Origin: Streptomyces roseolilacinus
GTDB lineage: Bacteria > Actinomycetota > Actinomycetes > Streptomycetales > Streptomycetaceae
Reading direction: 5' to 3'
Assembly: GCF_014649335.1 (NCBI RefSeq)
Contig: NZ_BMSV01000007.1
Span: 1 to 64,000 of the forward strand
DNA: 64,000 bases
The notes beneath the pieces are model-generated. The model worked only from the letters and a program-made list of their open reading frames with translations. It ran no database searches and was not told the DNA's origin. Shown here in pieces: positions 48,059 to 57,571 of the stretch (position 1 is the stretch's first letter; each line of letters begins with the position of its first letter). Position numbers and translations under genes: made by a program.

Positions 48059-50625
48059 CGCCCGGTCAGGCACCGCCGACGGTGCTCGGCACGACGGGCG
48101 GCCCCGTGACCGGATCCGGTGGCGGGCCTCCTCCGGCACCCCGCGCCGCGGTCCACAGCGCGTCGGGCAACCGGCTGGGGGCCGCCGACCCCCGGCAGGA
48201 AGGACCGGCCGACCTGCGGCTGGTGGCGCCCGCCCTGGCGGCATGGGCCGCGGCGGCGCTCGCCCTGGGACTCCCCGGCCGGTGGACGGCGACCGGCGTC
48301 GCCCTGTGCGGCGCCGTGGCGGCAGCCCTCCTCCTGGGCAGGCGGCCGGGGCACGCGCCGGGGCCCGGCCGGCGGCGGGGGAACGCCACCGCGTGCGCCG
48401 CCGTGCTGCTGTGCGCCGCCGCCGGCGCGACCTCGGCCGGGCTGCACGGGGCGGACCTGCGACGCGGACCGGTCCCCGCGCTGGCGGGGGAGCACGCGAC
48501 GGTCACCGCCGAGGTGACGGTCCGCTCCGACGCGCGGCCCGTCGTCCCGCGGGTGCGCGGCGACCGGCAGATGCCCCCCTCCGTCGTCCTGAACGCGGAG
48601 GTGACGCGGGTGACGGCGCCGGACGGGACGGCCACACGGGTCCGCACGCCGGTCCTCGTGATGGCACGCCCCGGGAAAGGGGGACGGGACGGCCGTGCCT
48701 GGCTGCGGCTGCTGCCGTCCACCACCCTGCACGTGACCGGACGGCTCGCACCGCCGCGCCGCTCCGGCGACCCCTTCGCCGCCGTGCTGTACGCCGACAC
48801 GGGGCCGCCCCGGGTCACCGGACCGCCGAGCGCCCTGCACCGCACGGCCGGGCGACTGCGCGCCGGGCTGCGCGAAGCGACCGACGGACTGCCGCCGGAC
48901 GCACGCGCGTTGCTGCCCGGCCTGGTCGTCGGCGACACCTCACGGATCCCCGAGGACCTGCACCGGGCGTTCGAGGCGACGGACCTGACCCACCTGCTGG
49001 CGGTCTCCGGCAGCAACCTGACCATCGTGCTGCTGCTGCTCATCGGGCCCGCCGGTACGGCGTCGAGCGCCGAGCGGGGCGGAATCGCGCCCCGCCTGGG
49101 CGTCTCGCTGCGGGGGACGGCACTGCTGGGCGGGGCCCTGACACTGGCGTTCGTGGTGGTGTGCCGGCCCGAGCCGAGCGTGCTGCGCGCCGCCGCGTGC
49201 GGGTTGATCACCCTGCTCGCCATCGGCACCGGGCGACGCCGGTCACTGCTCCCCGCCCTCGCCGGGGCCGTCCTGCTGCTGGTGCTGTACGAGCCGTGGC
49301 TGGCCCGCAGCTACGGGTTCCTGCTGTCCGTCCTGGCGACCGGCGCGCTCCTCACGATCGCCCCGCGCTGGAGCACCGCCCTCCGGGCGCGCGGAGTCCC
49401 GCCGCGCGTCGCGGAGGCCCTGGCCGCCGTGGCGGCCGCACAGGCGGTGTGCGCGCCGGTGGTGGCCGTCTTCGCGGCCCGGGTGAGCCTGGTGGCGATT
49501 CCCTGCAACCTGTTCGCCGAACTGGCGGTCGCACCGGCCACGGTGCTCGGGTTCGCCGCGCTGGGGAGCGCCCCCCTGGCCATGCCGGTGGCCCGGCTGC
49601 TCGCCGAGTGCGCGGCCTGGCCCGCCGGATGGGTGGCGTCCGTCGCGCGGACCGGGGCCTCCCTGCCCGGGGCGCAGGCGGACTGGCCGGGCGGCTGGCG
49701 GGGCGGGCTGCTGCTGGCCGCCGTGACCGCGGTGCTGCTGCTCGCGGTGCGCCGGCTGCCGTACCGGCCGTGGGTGGCCGCCGGCTGCGTCGGGGCGCTG
49801 CTGCTCGCCGTGGTGCGGCCCGTGCCGCTCGTCCGGGTCGTCACCGGATGGCCGCCGCCCGGCTGGGTGTTCGCGATGTGCGACGTGGGCCAGGGCGACG
49901 CCACGGCCCTGGCGGCCGGGGACGGCACGGCCGTCGTGGTCGACGCGGGACCCGACCCCGAGCCGGTGGACCGGTGCCTGCGGGACCTGGGCGTCAGCCG
50001 CGTGCCGCTCGTGCTGCTCACCCACTTCCACGCCGACCACGTGGCCGGGCTGCCGGGCGTGCTGCGCGGCCGGACCGTGGGGGCGATCCAGACGACCGGG
50101 CTCCTCGACCCGCCCGGTCAGGCCGCGTTCGTCCACCGGACGGCCGCCGCGGCGCACGTCCCCGTGATCCACGCGGCGCCCGGGGAGCGGCGCCGGACCG
50201 GGCCGCTCGACTGGCAGGTGCTGTGGCCCGTGCCCGTCGCCGGGTTCGCCCCGGAGGGGCCCAACGACGCCAGCGTCACCCTGCTCGTCCGCACCCGCGG
50301 GGTGACCCTGCTGCTCCTCGGCGATCTGGAGCCACCGTCCCAGCGGGGCCTCTCGCGGGCCCACCCCGCGCTGCCCAGGGTCGACGTCCTCAAGGTCGCG
50401 CACCACGGCTCGGCGCACCAGGACCCCGAACTGCTCGGCAGGGCGCGGCCCCGGCTCGCCCTGGTGTCGGCCGGGCGGGACAACCCGTACGGGCACCCGT
50501 CGCCCCGTACGCTCGACGCCCTCCGGGAGGCGGGCGCGGCCGTGCTGCGCACCGACCGGGACGGCGCCATCGCGGTGACCGGCTCCGGCCGGGACCTGCG
50601 GGCGGTCGCCCGCCACCCGCCGTAG
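48055..50625 (+). CDS. comEC: ComEC/Rec2-family DNA channel with metallo-beta-lactamase-like domain
   Basis: 856 aa polytopic membrane protein. N-terminal DUF4131-type region with helices, a loop domain, the competence channel region (LPGLVVGDTSRIPEDLHRAFEATDLTHLLAVSGSN is the family hallmark, split across two segments), about eight more helices, and a C-terminal hydrolase domain with THFHADHVAGLPG, CDVGQGDA and VLKVAHHGSAHQ. It would convert and import single-stranded DNA. GTG 48055 overlaps the comEA stop. comFA and pili genes are not in this window, so natural uptake is unproven. Confidence 0.95.
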   Translation: MTPGQAPPTVLGTTGGPVTGSGGGPPPAPRAAVHSASGNRLGAADPRQEGPADLRLVAPALAAWAAAALALGLPGRWTATGVALCGAVAAALLLGRRPGHAPGPGRRRGNATACAAVLLCAAAGATSAGLHGADLRRGPVPALAGEHATVTAEVTVRSDARPVVPRVRGDRQMPPSVVLNAEVTRVTAPDGTATRVRTPVLVMARPGKGGRDGRAWLRLLPSTTLHVTGRLAPPRRSGDPFAAVLYADTGPPRVTGPPSALHRTAGRLRAGLREATDGLPPDARALLPGLVVGDTSRIPEDLHRAFEATDLTHLLAVSGSNLTIVLLLLIGPAGTASSAERGGIAPRLGVSLRGTALLGGALTLAFVVVCRPEPSVLRAAACGLITLLAIGTGRRRSLLPALAGAVLLLVLYEPWLARSYGFLLSVLATGALLTIAPRWSTALRARGVPPRVAEALAAVAAAQAVCAPVVAVFAARVSLVAIPCNLFAELAVAPATVLGFAALGSAPLAMPVARLLAECAAWPAGWVASVARTGASLPGAQADWPGGWRGGLLLAAVTAVLLLAVRRLPYRPWVAAGCVGALLLAVVRPVPLVRVVTGWPPPGWVFAMCDVGQGDATALAAGDGTAVVVDAGPDPEPVDRCLRDLGVSRVPLVLLTHFHADHVAGLPGVLRGRTVGAIQTTGLLDPPGQAAFVHRTAAAAHVPVIHAAPGERRRTGPLDWQVLWPVPVAGFAPEGPNDASVTLLVRTRGVTLLLLGDLEPPSQRGLSRAHPALPRVDVLKVAHHGSAHQDPELLGRARPRLALVSAGRDNPYGHPSPRTLDALREAGAAVLRTDRDGAIAVTGSGRDLRAVARHPP

Positions 50626-50699
50626 GCGCCGGGCGGGCGCCGGTGCACTGGGCCGTACCTGGAGGTCCACCGTGGAGGAGGGGGTTGAACAATGGTGCC

Positions 50700-50972
50700 G
50701 TGAACGCAGTGAACGAAGAGAACCGCACCGACGACGTCAGGCACGTACTGGTCCTGCCCGACCGGGACACGGCCGAGGAGGCCGCGGAGGCGCTCGCCGA
50801 CCGCTACGAGCTGGACGAGGAGCCCCAGCTGGTACGGGACGCCCTCGCCGGGGAGGACGACGCCGAGGACGCCCAGTGGCTCCTGGTGATCGAGGACCCG
50901 GACGGCCGGCTGTCCGCGGTGGAGATGGACGACTTCGCCGCCGAGTGGGACGGCTGGCGCGAGGAGCCGTAG
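50700..50972 (+). CDS. small acidic protein of unknown function
   Basis: 90 aa, strongly acidic. Alpha/beta pattern: VRHVLVLPDRDTAEEAAEALADRY, DDAEDAQWLLVIEDPDGRL and MDDFAAEWDGWREEP. GTG 50700 is a likely start; GTG 50709 is possible, and the G-rich ribosome site at about 50674-50684 is rather far. It lies between comEC and holA. No family is recognised, but the regular amphipathic pattern and codon bias make it credible. Confidence 0.75.
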   Translation: MNAVNEENRTDDVRHVLVLPDRDTAEEAAEALADRYELDEEPQLVRDALAGEDDAEDAQWLLVIEDPDGRLSAVEMDDFAAEWDGWREEP

Positions 50973-51063
50973 GCGGACCGGCGGCGCGGGACGCGGCCGG
51001 ACCGGCGCGTTCGTCCGGAGGGGCGGGGACGTGTTCCGGGCGGCGCGCGGCCGGGCCGACGGC

Positions 51064-51110
51064 CCGACCGGTACGGGTGGTGACGGTCCGACCGGTACGG
51101 GCGGTGGCGG
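51064..51110 (+). repeat. 23-bp imperfect direct repeat in the gap before holA
   Basis: CCGACCGGTACGGGTGGTG and CCGACCGGTACGGGCGGTG (followed by A/GCGG) lie one base apart. The 213-bp gap otherwise holds only the probable holA promoter (GATGCT at 51173-51178). Confidence 0.7.
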
Positions 51111-51185
51111 ACGGCGCGGGTGGACGGCGGCGGAGGGTGCGGTGGGCGGGACGGGGTGTCGGTGGGCCGTGGGATGCTGGGCGTG

Positions 51186-52169
51186 ATGGCTGCCAAGAAA
51201 TCGACCGACGACCCGCTCGCCTCCGTCACCCTCGCCGTGGGCCAGGAGGACCTGCTGCTGGACCGCGCCGTCCAGCAGGTGGTGGCGGCCGCACGGGCCG
51301 CCGACGCCGACACGGACGTGCGCGACCTGACCGCCGACCAGCTCCAGCCCGGCGGTCTGGCCGAGCTGACGAGCCCGTCGCTGTTCGCCGAGCGCAAGGT
51401 CCTGATCGTGCGCAACGCGCAGGACCTGTCAGCGGACACGGTCAAGGACGTCAAGGCGTACATCGCCGCGCCCGTGGAGGAGATCAGCCTCGTCCTCCTC
51501 CACCCGGGCGGCGCCAAGGGCAAGGGCCTGCTGGACGCGGCCCGCAAGGCGGGCGCGCGTGAGGTGGCGTGCCCCAAGACCACCAAGCCGGCGGAGCGCC
51601 TGACCTTCGTGCGGCAGGAGTTCCGGACGCTGGGGCGGTCGGCCACGCCGGAGGCGTGCCAGGCGCTCGTCGACGCGATCGGCAGTGACCTGCGGGAGCT
51701 CGCCAGCGCGGTCTCCCAGCTCACGGCGGACGTCGAGGGCACGATCGACGAGTCCGTCGTCGGCCGCTACTACACGGGCCGGGCCGAGGCGTCCAGCTTC
51801 AACGTCGCCGACCGCGCCGTGGAGGGGCGGACGGCCGAGGCCCTGGAGGCGCTGCGCTGGTCCCTCTCGACCGGGGTGGCGCCCGTACTGATCACCAGCG
51901 CCCTGGCGCAGGGCGTGCGGGCCATCGGCAAGCTCTCCTCCGCGCGGGGCGGGCGGCCCGCCGACCTCGCCCGCGAGCTGGGCATGCCGCCGTGGAAGAT
52001 CGACCGCGTACGGCAGCAGATGCGCGGCTGGACGCCCGACGGCGTGGCCGTGGCCCTGCGGGCCGTCGCCGAGGCCGACGCGGGCGTCAAGGGCGGCGGT
52101 GACGACCCCGAGTACGCCCTGGAGAAGGCGGTGGTCGCCATCGCCCGGGCCGCCCGCTCCCGCCGCTGA
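51186..52169 (+). CDS. holA: DNA polymerase III delta subunit
   Basis: Clamp-loader subunit, 327 aa. AAA+-like N-domain (LASVTLAVGQEDLLLDRAVQQV, FAERKVLIVRNAQDL), middle segment LLDAARKAGAREVACPKTTKPAERLTFVRQEF (given in two parts of the domain), lid with AVDAIGSDLRELASAVSQL-type helices and collar domain FNVADRAVEGRTAEALEALRW. ATG 51186 has no ribosome site but a -10-like GATGCT ends seven bases upstream. It is the usual neighbour of comEC and rpsT. Confidence 0.95.
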   Translation: MAAKKSTDDPLASVTLAVGQEDLLLDRAVQQVVAAARAADADTDVRDLTADQLQPGGLAELTSPSLFAERKVLIVRNAQDLSADTVKDVKAYIAAPVEEISLVLLHPGGAKGKGLLDAARKAGAREVACPKTTKPAERLTFVRQEFRTLGRSATPEACQALVDAIGSDLRELASAVSQLTADVEGTIDESVVGRYYTGRAEASSFNVADRAVEGRTAEALEALRWSLSTGVAPVLITSALAQGVRAIGKLSSARGGRPADLARELGMPPWKIDRVRQQMRGWTPDGVAVALRAVAEADAGVKGGGDDPEYALEKAVVAIARAARSRR

Positions 52170-52860
52170 CCCGGCGTCCGACGAGCCCGCTCCGGGCCCC
52201 GTGGCGGTGTCCTCGCGTGGACGCCGCCCGTGGCGCCGTCCGCACCGCGGTCCCGGCACCCTACCCGGGACGGGCCGCCGGCTCCCACCCGCCCGGCTCC
52301 GACTCCGGCCCCGGGGACCGGCCGCACGCCTCGTCCGCGAGCGCCGACCACCAGCGTCGGCCGCGAGCCTCGCTCTCAAGCACCGGCCACGGACCCCGGC
52401 CCCGGGCATCGGCCGCGAACCCCGCCCATCCGGCTCGACCCCGGCCCCGGGGACCGGCCGCCCAAGCGCCGACCACGGACCCCGGCCACGGACCCCGGCC
52501 ACAGCAGAACCCAGCCACGGACCCCGGCACGGCCGCAGGCCCCCCGTCCGCCGGGCCGAACCTCCGTCCGAGCGCCACGGCGCACGCCACCCCCGGCCGG
52601 ACCTGCCCCCGGCACGCCGAAGGCCCCGGCCGCCGTCTGGGAAAGAACGGGGGCCGAGGCCTTCGGGATGTTCCGGTTGAGCCCGTACCCGCGTGGCGAA
52701 CGCAGGCCGCGTACGGGCTCGGGGGTGCCGGTCGGGAGCGTGGTTGAGAGGGCCCGCTGGGTCCCTTCCGGCGATCAAGTCGTCCGGTCCGTCACCCCGG
52801 GGCACAAGCCCGTGGGGGTCCGGCCGGTTCCGGGGACGACGTCCCCGGGACTACAGGAGC
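52170..52860. repeat. 691-bp non-coding stretch with degenerate GC-rich repeats and hairpins
   Basis: Between about 52270 and 52560 the sequence cycles through variants of GGCCACGGACCCCGG and CCCCGGGGACCGGCCGC. Reading frames crossing it encode only Pro/Arg/Thr low complexity and are not supported as genes. At 52617-52666 CCGAAGGCC pairs with GGCCTTCGG plus an inner five base pairs; at 52679-52720 GAGCCCGTAC pairs with GTACGGGCTC. These can end transcripts arriving from either side. Confidence 0.6.
52829..52849 (-). terminator. rpsT terminator
   Basis: TCCGGGGAC and GTCCCCGGG form a 9-bp stem with a GAC loop, 11 bases beyond the rpsT stop. Confidence 0.75.
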
Positions 52861-53127
52861 TCAGCCCTGCAGGGCGGCAAGCTTCGACGTCAGCGCCGAC
52901 TTCTTGTTGGCGGCGGCGTTCTTGTGGATGACACCCTTGGAGACGGCCTTGTCCAGCTTGCGGGACGCCTCGCGAGTGGCCGCGGTGGCCTTCTCGACGT
53001 CGCCGGAGGCGGCGGCCTCACGGGCCTTGCGGATCGCGGTCTTGAGCGACGACTTGACGGCCTTGTTGCGCAGGCGCGCCTTCTCGTTCGTCTTGTTCCG
53101 CTTGATCTGGGACTTGATGTTCGCCAC
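52861..53127 (-). CDS. rpsT: 30S ribosomal protein S20
   Basis: 88-aa basic helical protein that binds 16S rRNA helix 9/44. Canonical sequence: MANIKSQIKRNKTNEKARLRN start, KSSLKTAIRKAREA, and GVIHKNAAANKKSALTSKL end. It has a good ribosome site (GAAAAGG on the minus strand) and is divergent from lepA, as usual in actinobacteria. Confidence 0.98.
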   Translation of the reverse strand: MANIKSQIKRNKTNEKARLRNKAVKSSLKTAIRKAREAAASGDVEKATAATREASRKLDKAVSKGVIHKNAAANKKSALTSKLAALQG

Positions 53128-53345
53128 GAAAGAGCCTTTTCAGGTTCGTAAGGATTCCTCGATGTGTGCCACGCTGCTGAGAGGGCCACGAGACACAGCT
53201 GCCCAGGCTACCAGCAGCGCTTCGAGCGGCCCAAACCGAGCGCACGTCCCCGTCCGTGGGACGATGGAACCTACGTATCGATCCGACGTCGACCCGAGCA
53301 GAGACACCGGCGTACGCCCGGGCGTCTCGAGAATCAGGACCCTGC

Positions 53346-55214
53346 GTGCCCGCGACCCCTACCCACGTGCCCGAGCCGAGCCGTACCGACCCGGCACTGA
53401 TCCGCAACTTCTGCATCATCGCGCACATCGACCACGGCAAGTCGACCCTTGCCGACCGGATGCTCCAGCTGACCGGTGTGGTCGAGCAGCGGCAGATGCG
53501 CGCTCAGTATCTCGACCGCATGGACATCGAGCGCGAGCGCGGCATCACCATCAAGTCCCAGGCGGTTCGTCTGCCCTGGGCGCCCACCGAGGGGGAGCTG
53601 CAGGGCAGGACCCACATCCTCAACATGATCGACACCCCGGGCCACGTGGACTTCACGTACGAGGTGTCGCGCTCCCTCGCCGCCTGCGAGGGCACCATCC
53701 TCCTCGTCGACGCGGCCCAGGGCATCGAGGCGCAGACCCTCGCCAACCTGTACCTGGCGATGGAGAACGACCTCGCCATCGTCCCGGTCCTCAACAAGAT
53801 CGACCTCCCGGCCGCCCAGCCGGAGAAGTTCGCCGAGGAGCTGGCGAACCTGGTCGGCTGCGAGCCCGACGACGTGATGCGGGTCTCGGCGAAGACGGGC
53901 CTGGGCGTCGAGGCGCTCCTCGACCGCGTCGTCAGGGACGTCCCGGCCCCGGTCGGTGTCGCCGACGCCCCCGCCCGCGCGATGATCTTCGACTCGGTCT
54001 ACGACTCGTACCGCGGTGTCGTCACCTACGTCCGTGTCGTCGACGGCCAGCTCAACAAGCGCGAGCGCATCCGCATGATGTCGACCGGCGCCACCCACGA
54101 GCTGCTGGAGATCGGCACCAACTCGCCGGAGATGCTCGCCGCCGACGGCCTCGGCGTGGGCGAGGTGGGCTACCTGATCACCGGCGTGAAGGACGTCCGC
54201 CAGTCCAAGGTGGGTGACACGATCACCAGCCAGGCCAAGGGCGCCCAGGAGGCCCTCGGCGGCTACAAGGACCCCAAGCCGATGGTGTTCTCCGGCCTCT
54301 ACCCGCTGGACGGCTCGGACTACCCGGAGCTGCGCGACGCCCTCGACAAGCTCCAGCTCAACGACGCCGCCCTGGTGTACGAGCCGGAGACCTCCGCGGC
54401 CCTCGGCTTCGGCTTCCGCGTGGGCTTCCTCGGCCTGCTCCACCTCGACGTGATCCGCGAGCGCCTGGAGCGCGAGTTCGGCCTCGACCTGATCGCCACG
54501 GCGCCGAACGTGGTCTACCGGGTCGTCATGGAGGACGGCAGCGAGCACACCGTCACCAACCCGAGCGAGTTCCCCGAGGGCAAGATCAGCGAGGTGTACG
54601 AGCCGGTCGTGCGCGCCACGATCCTCGCGCCGTCCGAGTTCATCGGCTCCATCATGGAGCTGTGCCAGACCCGCCGCGGCACCCTCCTCGGCATGGACTA
54701 CCTCTCCGAGGACCGCGTCGAGATCCGCTACACGCTCCCCCTCGCGGAGATCGTCTTCGACTTCTTCGACCAGCTGAAGTCCAAGACCCGCGGCTACGCC
54801 TCGCTCGACTACGAGCCCACCGGCGAGCAGAGCAGCTCCCTGGTCAAGGTGGACATCCTGCTCCACGGCGACAAGGTGGACGCCTTCTCGGCGATCACCC
54901 ACAAGGACGCGGCGTACGCGTACGGCGTGCGGCTCGTCGCCAAGCTGCGCGAGCTCATCCCGCGGCAGGCGTTCGAGGTGCCCATCCAGGCCGCCATCGG
55001 CTCCCGGGTCATCGCCCGCGAGACGATCCGCGCCATCCGCAAGGACGTCCTCGCCAAGTGCTACGGCGGTGACATCTCCCGCAAGCGGAAGCTGCTGGAG
55101 AAGCAGAAGGAAGGCAAGAAGCGGATGAAGATGGTCGGCTCCGTGGAGGTCCCGCAGGAGGCCTTCATCGCGGTGCTGTCCAGCGACGAGTCCGGGGGCA
55201 AGGGCAAGAAGTAG
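53346..55214 (+). CDS. lepA: translation elongation factor 4 (LepA) GTPase
   Basis: 622-aa ribosome-associated GTPase. G1 AHIDHGKSTLADR, switch I ERERGITIKSQAVRL, G3 IDTPGHVDF, G4 NKIDLP, followed by EF-G-like domains II, III and V and the LepA-specific C-terminal domain (GGDISRKRKLLEKQKEGKKRMK, in two adjacent pieces). GTG 53346 has AGGAC seven bases upstream; frame before it is promoter region. It ends at a T-tract terminator. Confidence 0.98.
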   Translation: MPATPTHVPEPSRTDPALIRNFCIIAHIDHGKSTLADRMLQLTGVVEQRQMRAQYLDRMDIERERGITIKSQAVRLPWAPTEGELQGRTHILNMIDTPGHVDFTYEVSRSLAACEGTILLVDAAQGIEAQTLANLYLAMENDLAIVPVLNKIDLPAAQPEKFAEELANLVGCEPDDVMRVSAKTGLGVEALLDRVVRDVPAPVGVADAPARAMIFDSVYDSYRGVVTYVRVVDGQLNKRERIRMMSTGATHELLEIGTNSPEMLAADGLGVGEVGYLITGVKDVRQSKVGDTITSQAKGAQEALGGYKDPKPMVFSGLYPLDGSDYPELRDALDKLQLNDAALVYEPETSAALGFGFRVGFLGLLHLDVIRERLEREFGLDLIATAPNVVYRVVMEDGSEHTVTNPSEFPEGKISEVYEPVVRATILAPSEFIGSIMELCQTRRGTLLGMDYLSEDRVEIRYTLPLAEIVFDFFDQLKSKTRGYASLDYEPTGEQSSSLVKVDILLHGDKVDAFSAITHKDAAYAYGVRLVAKLRELIPRQAFEVPIQAAIGSRVIARETIRAIRKDVLAKCYGGDISRKRKLLEKQKEGKKRMKMVGSVEVPQEAFIAVLSSDESGGKGKK

Positions 55215-55268
55215 GTCCCGACGCCCCAGCCGCTCTCCCGGGTCGCCCACCTCGGTGATCCGCTGCAC

Positions 55269-55310
55269 GGAGGCGCCCGTTCGGATGACGGACGGGCGCC
55301 TCCGCCTTTT
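55269..55310 (+). terminator. lepA terminator
   Basis: GGAGGCGCCCGT and ACGGGCGCCTCC form a 12-bp stem with an 11-nt loop, followed by GCCTTTT. Confidence 0.9.
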
Positions 55311-55365
55311 CACGAAGGGCCCACAGTCGTTATGAAGCGGGTATGAAGCACGCGTCCACAGCCCC

Positions 55366-55424
55366 TTACGCAGCGGACGACGGCGCTTTACCCTGATCCC
55401 GCTCGGTGGTTACTCGCGAGTTAA
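55366..55424 (+). promoter_or_regulatory. promoter and palindromic operator candidate of the acyl-CoA synthetase gene
   Basis: TTACGC (55366-55371), 17-bp spacer, TACCCT (55389-55394) is a plausible promoter. TTACTCGCGAGTTAA (55410-55424) with the perfect palindrome ACTCGCGAGT lies just after the expected start point, where a bound repressor would block transcription. TetR-family fatty-acid regulators use sites of this shape; the regulator is not identified. Confidence 0.55.
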
Positions 55425-55513
55425 ACAACCAGCCGTTGACCCGCTTTTCCCGCAGCAGTGAAGTGCCCGCGCGCCGCGCGTGCGGCATCTGCCAGGCCCG
55501 CCGGAGGACGCCC

Positions 55514-57403
55514 GTGAGCGACACACAGACCCAGATCGAGAACCGCCCGCCCTCCGTGGCGAGCCTCTTCCTCGAGCGGGTGGCGAAGACCCCGGACGCG
55601 GAGGCGTACCGCTACCCGGTGCCGTCCCCGGCCGGCCAGGGGCCCGACGACTGGAAGTCGCTCAGCTGGGCCCAGGCCGCGGAGCGCGTGTACGCGATCG
55701 CCGCCGGGCTCGTCGACCTCGGCGTCCGGCCCGAGGAGCGCGTCGCCCTCGCCTCCGCCACGCGCGTCGAGTGGATCCTGTGCGACCTGGGCGTCATGTG
55801 CGCCGGGGCCGCCACGACCACCGTCTACCCGCAGACCAACGCCGAGGAGTCCGCGTACATCCTCGCCGACTCCGAGAGCCGCGTCCTGATCGCCGAGGAC
55901 GCCGCCCAGCTCGCGAAGGCCCGGGAGCGCCGTGCCGACCTGCCGGAACTCCGCCACGTCGTGGTGATCGACGCCGCCTCGGCGGTGCCCGCCGACGGCG
56001 ACCCGGACGGCTGGGTGCTGTCCCTCGCGGACCTGGAGGAGCGCGGCAGGGCGTACCTGGAGAAGCACCCCGACGCGGTCCGGGAGCGGATCGAGGTGAT
56101 CACCGCCGACCAGCTCGCCACCCTCATCTACACCTCCGGCACCACGGGCCGCCCCAAGGGCGTGCGCCTCCCGCACGACAACTGGTCGTACATGGCGAAG
56201 GCCATCGGCGCGACCGGCCTGATCCGCGACGACGACGTGCAGTACCTGTGGCTGCCGCTCGCCCACGTCTTCGGCAAGGTGCTGACCTCCGGGCAGATCG
56301 AGGTCGGCCACGTCACCGCCGTCGACGGCCGCATCGACAAGATCATCGAGAACCTGCCGGTCGTCCAGCCGACGTACATGGCGGCCGTGCCCCGCATCTT
56401 CGAGAAGGTCTACAACGGCGTCGCCGCGAAGGCCCGCGCCGGCGGCCCCGCCAAGTACCGGATCTTCCAGTGGGCGGCCGGCGTCGCCCGCGACCACGCC
56501 AAGGCCACCCAGGACAGCTTCCGCCGCACCGGCCGGGCGAAGGCGCCCCTGGGCCTCGCCGCGAAGCACCGGGTCGCGGACGCGCTCGTGTACTCCAAGC
56601 TGCGCGCGGCGTTCGGCGGGCGGCTGCGCGCCGCCGTGTCCGGCTCCGTCGCACTCGCCCCGGAGATCGGCTACTTCTTCTCCGGCGCCGGCATCCACAT
56701 CCTGGAGGGGTACGGCCTGACGGAGTCGTCCGCCGCCTCCTTCGTGAACCCGGGCGAGGCGTACCGCACCGGCACGGTCGGCAAGCCGCTGCCCGGCTGC
56801 GAGGTGCGCATCGCGGAGGACGGCGAGATCCTGCTGCGCGGCCCCGGCATCATGGAGGGCTACCACAAGCTGCCCGAGAAGACCGCCGAGGTGCTGGAGC
56901 CGGACGGCTGGTTCCACACCGGGGACATCGGCGAACTGTCCGCCGACGGCTACCTGAGGATCACCGACCGGAAGAAGGACCTGTTCAAGACGTCCGGCGG
57001 CAAGTACGTCGCGCCGACTGAGGTCGAGGGCCACTTCAAGGCGCTGTGCCCGTTCGTCTCCAACATCGTCGTCCTCGGCGCCGACCGGAACTACTGCAGC
57101 GCGCTCATCGCGCTCGACGAGGCGGCGCTGCAGGGCTGGGCGCAGGAGCGGGGCCTCGGCGGCCGGCCGTACGCCGAGCTGGTCGCGACGCGGCAGGTCG
57201 AGGACATGGTCCAGGGGTACGTGGACCGGCTCAACGCGGGACTGCAGCGCTGGCAGACGATCAAGAAGTTCCGGCTGCTGCCGCGCGACCTCGACGTGGA
57301 GCACGGCGAGCTGACCCCGAGCCTCAAGCTGAAGCGGCCCGTGGTGGAGCGCGAGTACAAGGGCCTCATCGAGGAGATGTACGAGGGCGCCCGCGAGGCC
57401 TGA
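55514..57403 (+). CDS. long-chain fatty-acid-CoA ligase (AMP-binding)
   Basis: 629-aa ANL-superfamily enzyme that activates fatty acids by way of an acyl-adenylate. Core motifs: P-loop YTSGTTGRPKGV, GYGLTESSAA, GWFHTGDIGEL, ITDRKKDLFKTSGGKYVAP with the catalytic C-terminal Lys region, and KKFRLLP. Length and order fit long-chain FadD15-type ligases. GTG 55514 has GGAGGA five bases upstream; frame further 5' is untranslated leader holding the operator. It likely feeds beta-oxidation or lipid remodelling. Confidence 0.94.
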   Translation: MSDTQTQIENRPPSVASLFLERVAKTPDAEAYRYPVPSPAGQGPDDWKSLSWAQAAERVYAIAAGLVDLGVRPEERVALASATRVEWILCDLGVMCAGAATTTVYPQTNAEESAYILADSESRVLIAEDAAQLAKARERRADLPELRHVVVIDAASAVPADGDPDGWVLSLADLEERGRAYLEKHPDAVRERIEVITADQLATLIYTSGTTGRPKGVRLPHDNWSYMAKAIGATGLIRDDDVQYLWLPLAHVFGKVLTSGQIEVGHVTAVDGRIDKIIENLPVVQPTYMAAVPRIFEKVYNGVAAKARAGGPAKYRIFQWAAGVARDHAKATQDSFRRTGRAKAPLGLAAKHRVADALVYSKLRAAFGGRLRAAVSGSVALAPEIGYFFSGAGIHILEGYGLTESSAASFVNPGEAYRTGTVGKPLPGCEVRIAEDGEILLRGPGIMEGYHKLPEKTAEVLEPDGWFHTGDIGELSADGYLRITDRKKDLFKTSGGKYVAPTEVEGHFKALCPFVSNIVVLGADRNYCSALIALDEAALQGWAQERGLGGRPYAELVATRQVEDMVQGYVDRLNAGLQRWQTIKKFRLLPRDLDVEHGELTPSLKLKRPVVEREYKGLIEEMYEGAREA

Positions 57404-57571
57404 CCGCCGCGGGCACCGCACCGGCCGCCCGTACGGCGCCCGCACCGACCGGCCCGTACGGCGCCCGCACCACCGGCCGGCACACCCGCCCGCACACCGG
57501 CCGGCCGCCGTCCGTCCGCCCGTCCGTCACCGCCGCGCCGCACACCGCGGCGGTGACGGACAATGGACCCC

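Noticed and set aside
52230..52931. 233-aa Pro/Arg/Thr-rich plus-strand frame in the holA-rpsT gap
   Set aside because: Encoded entirely by degenerate repeats, no ribosome site, and it overlaps rpsT.
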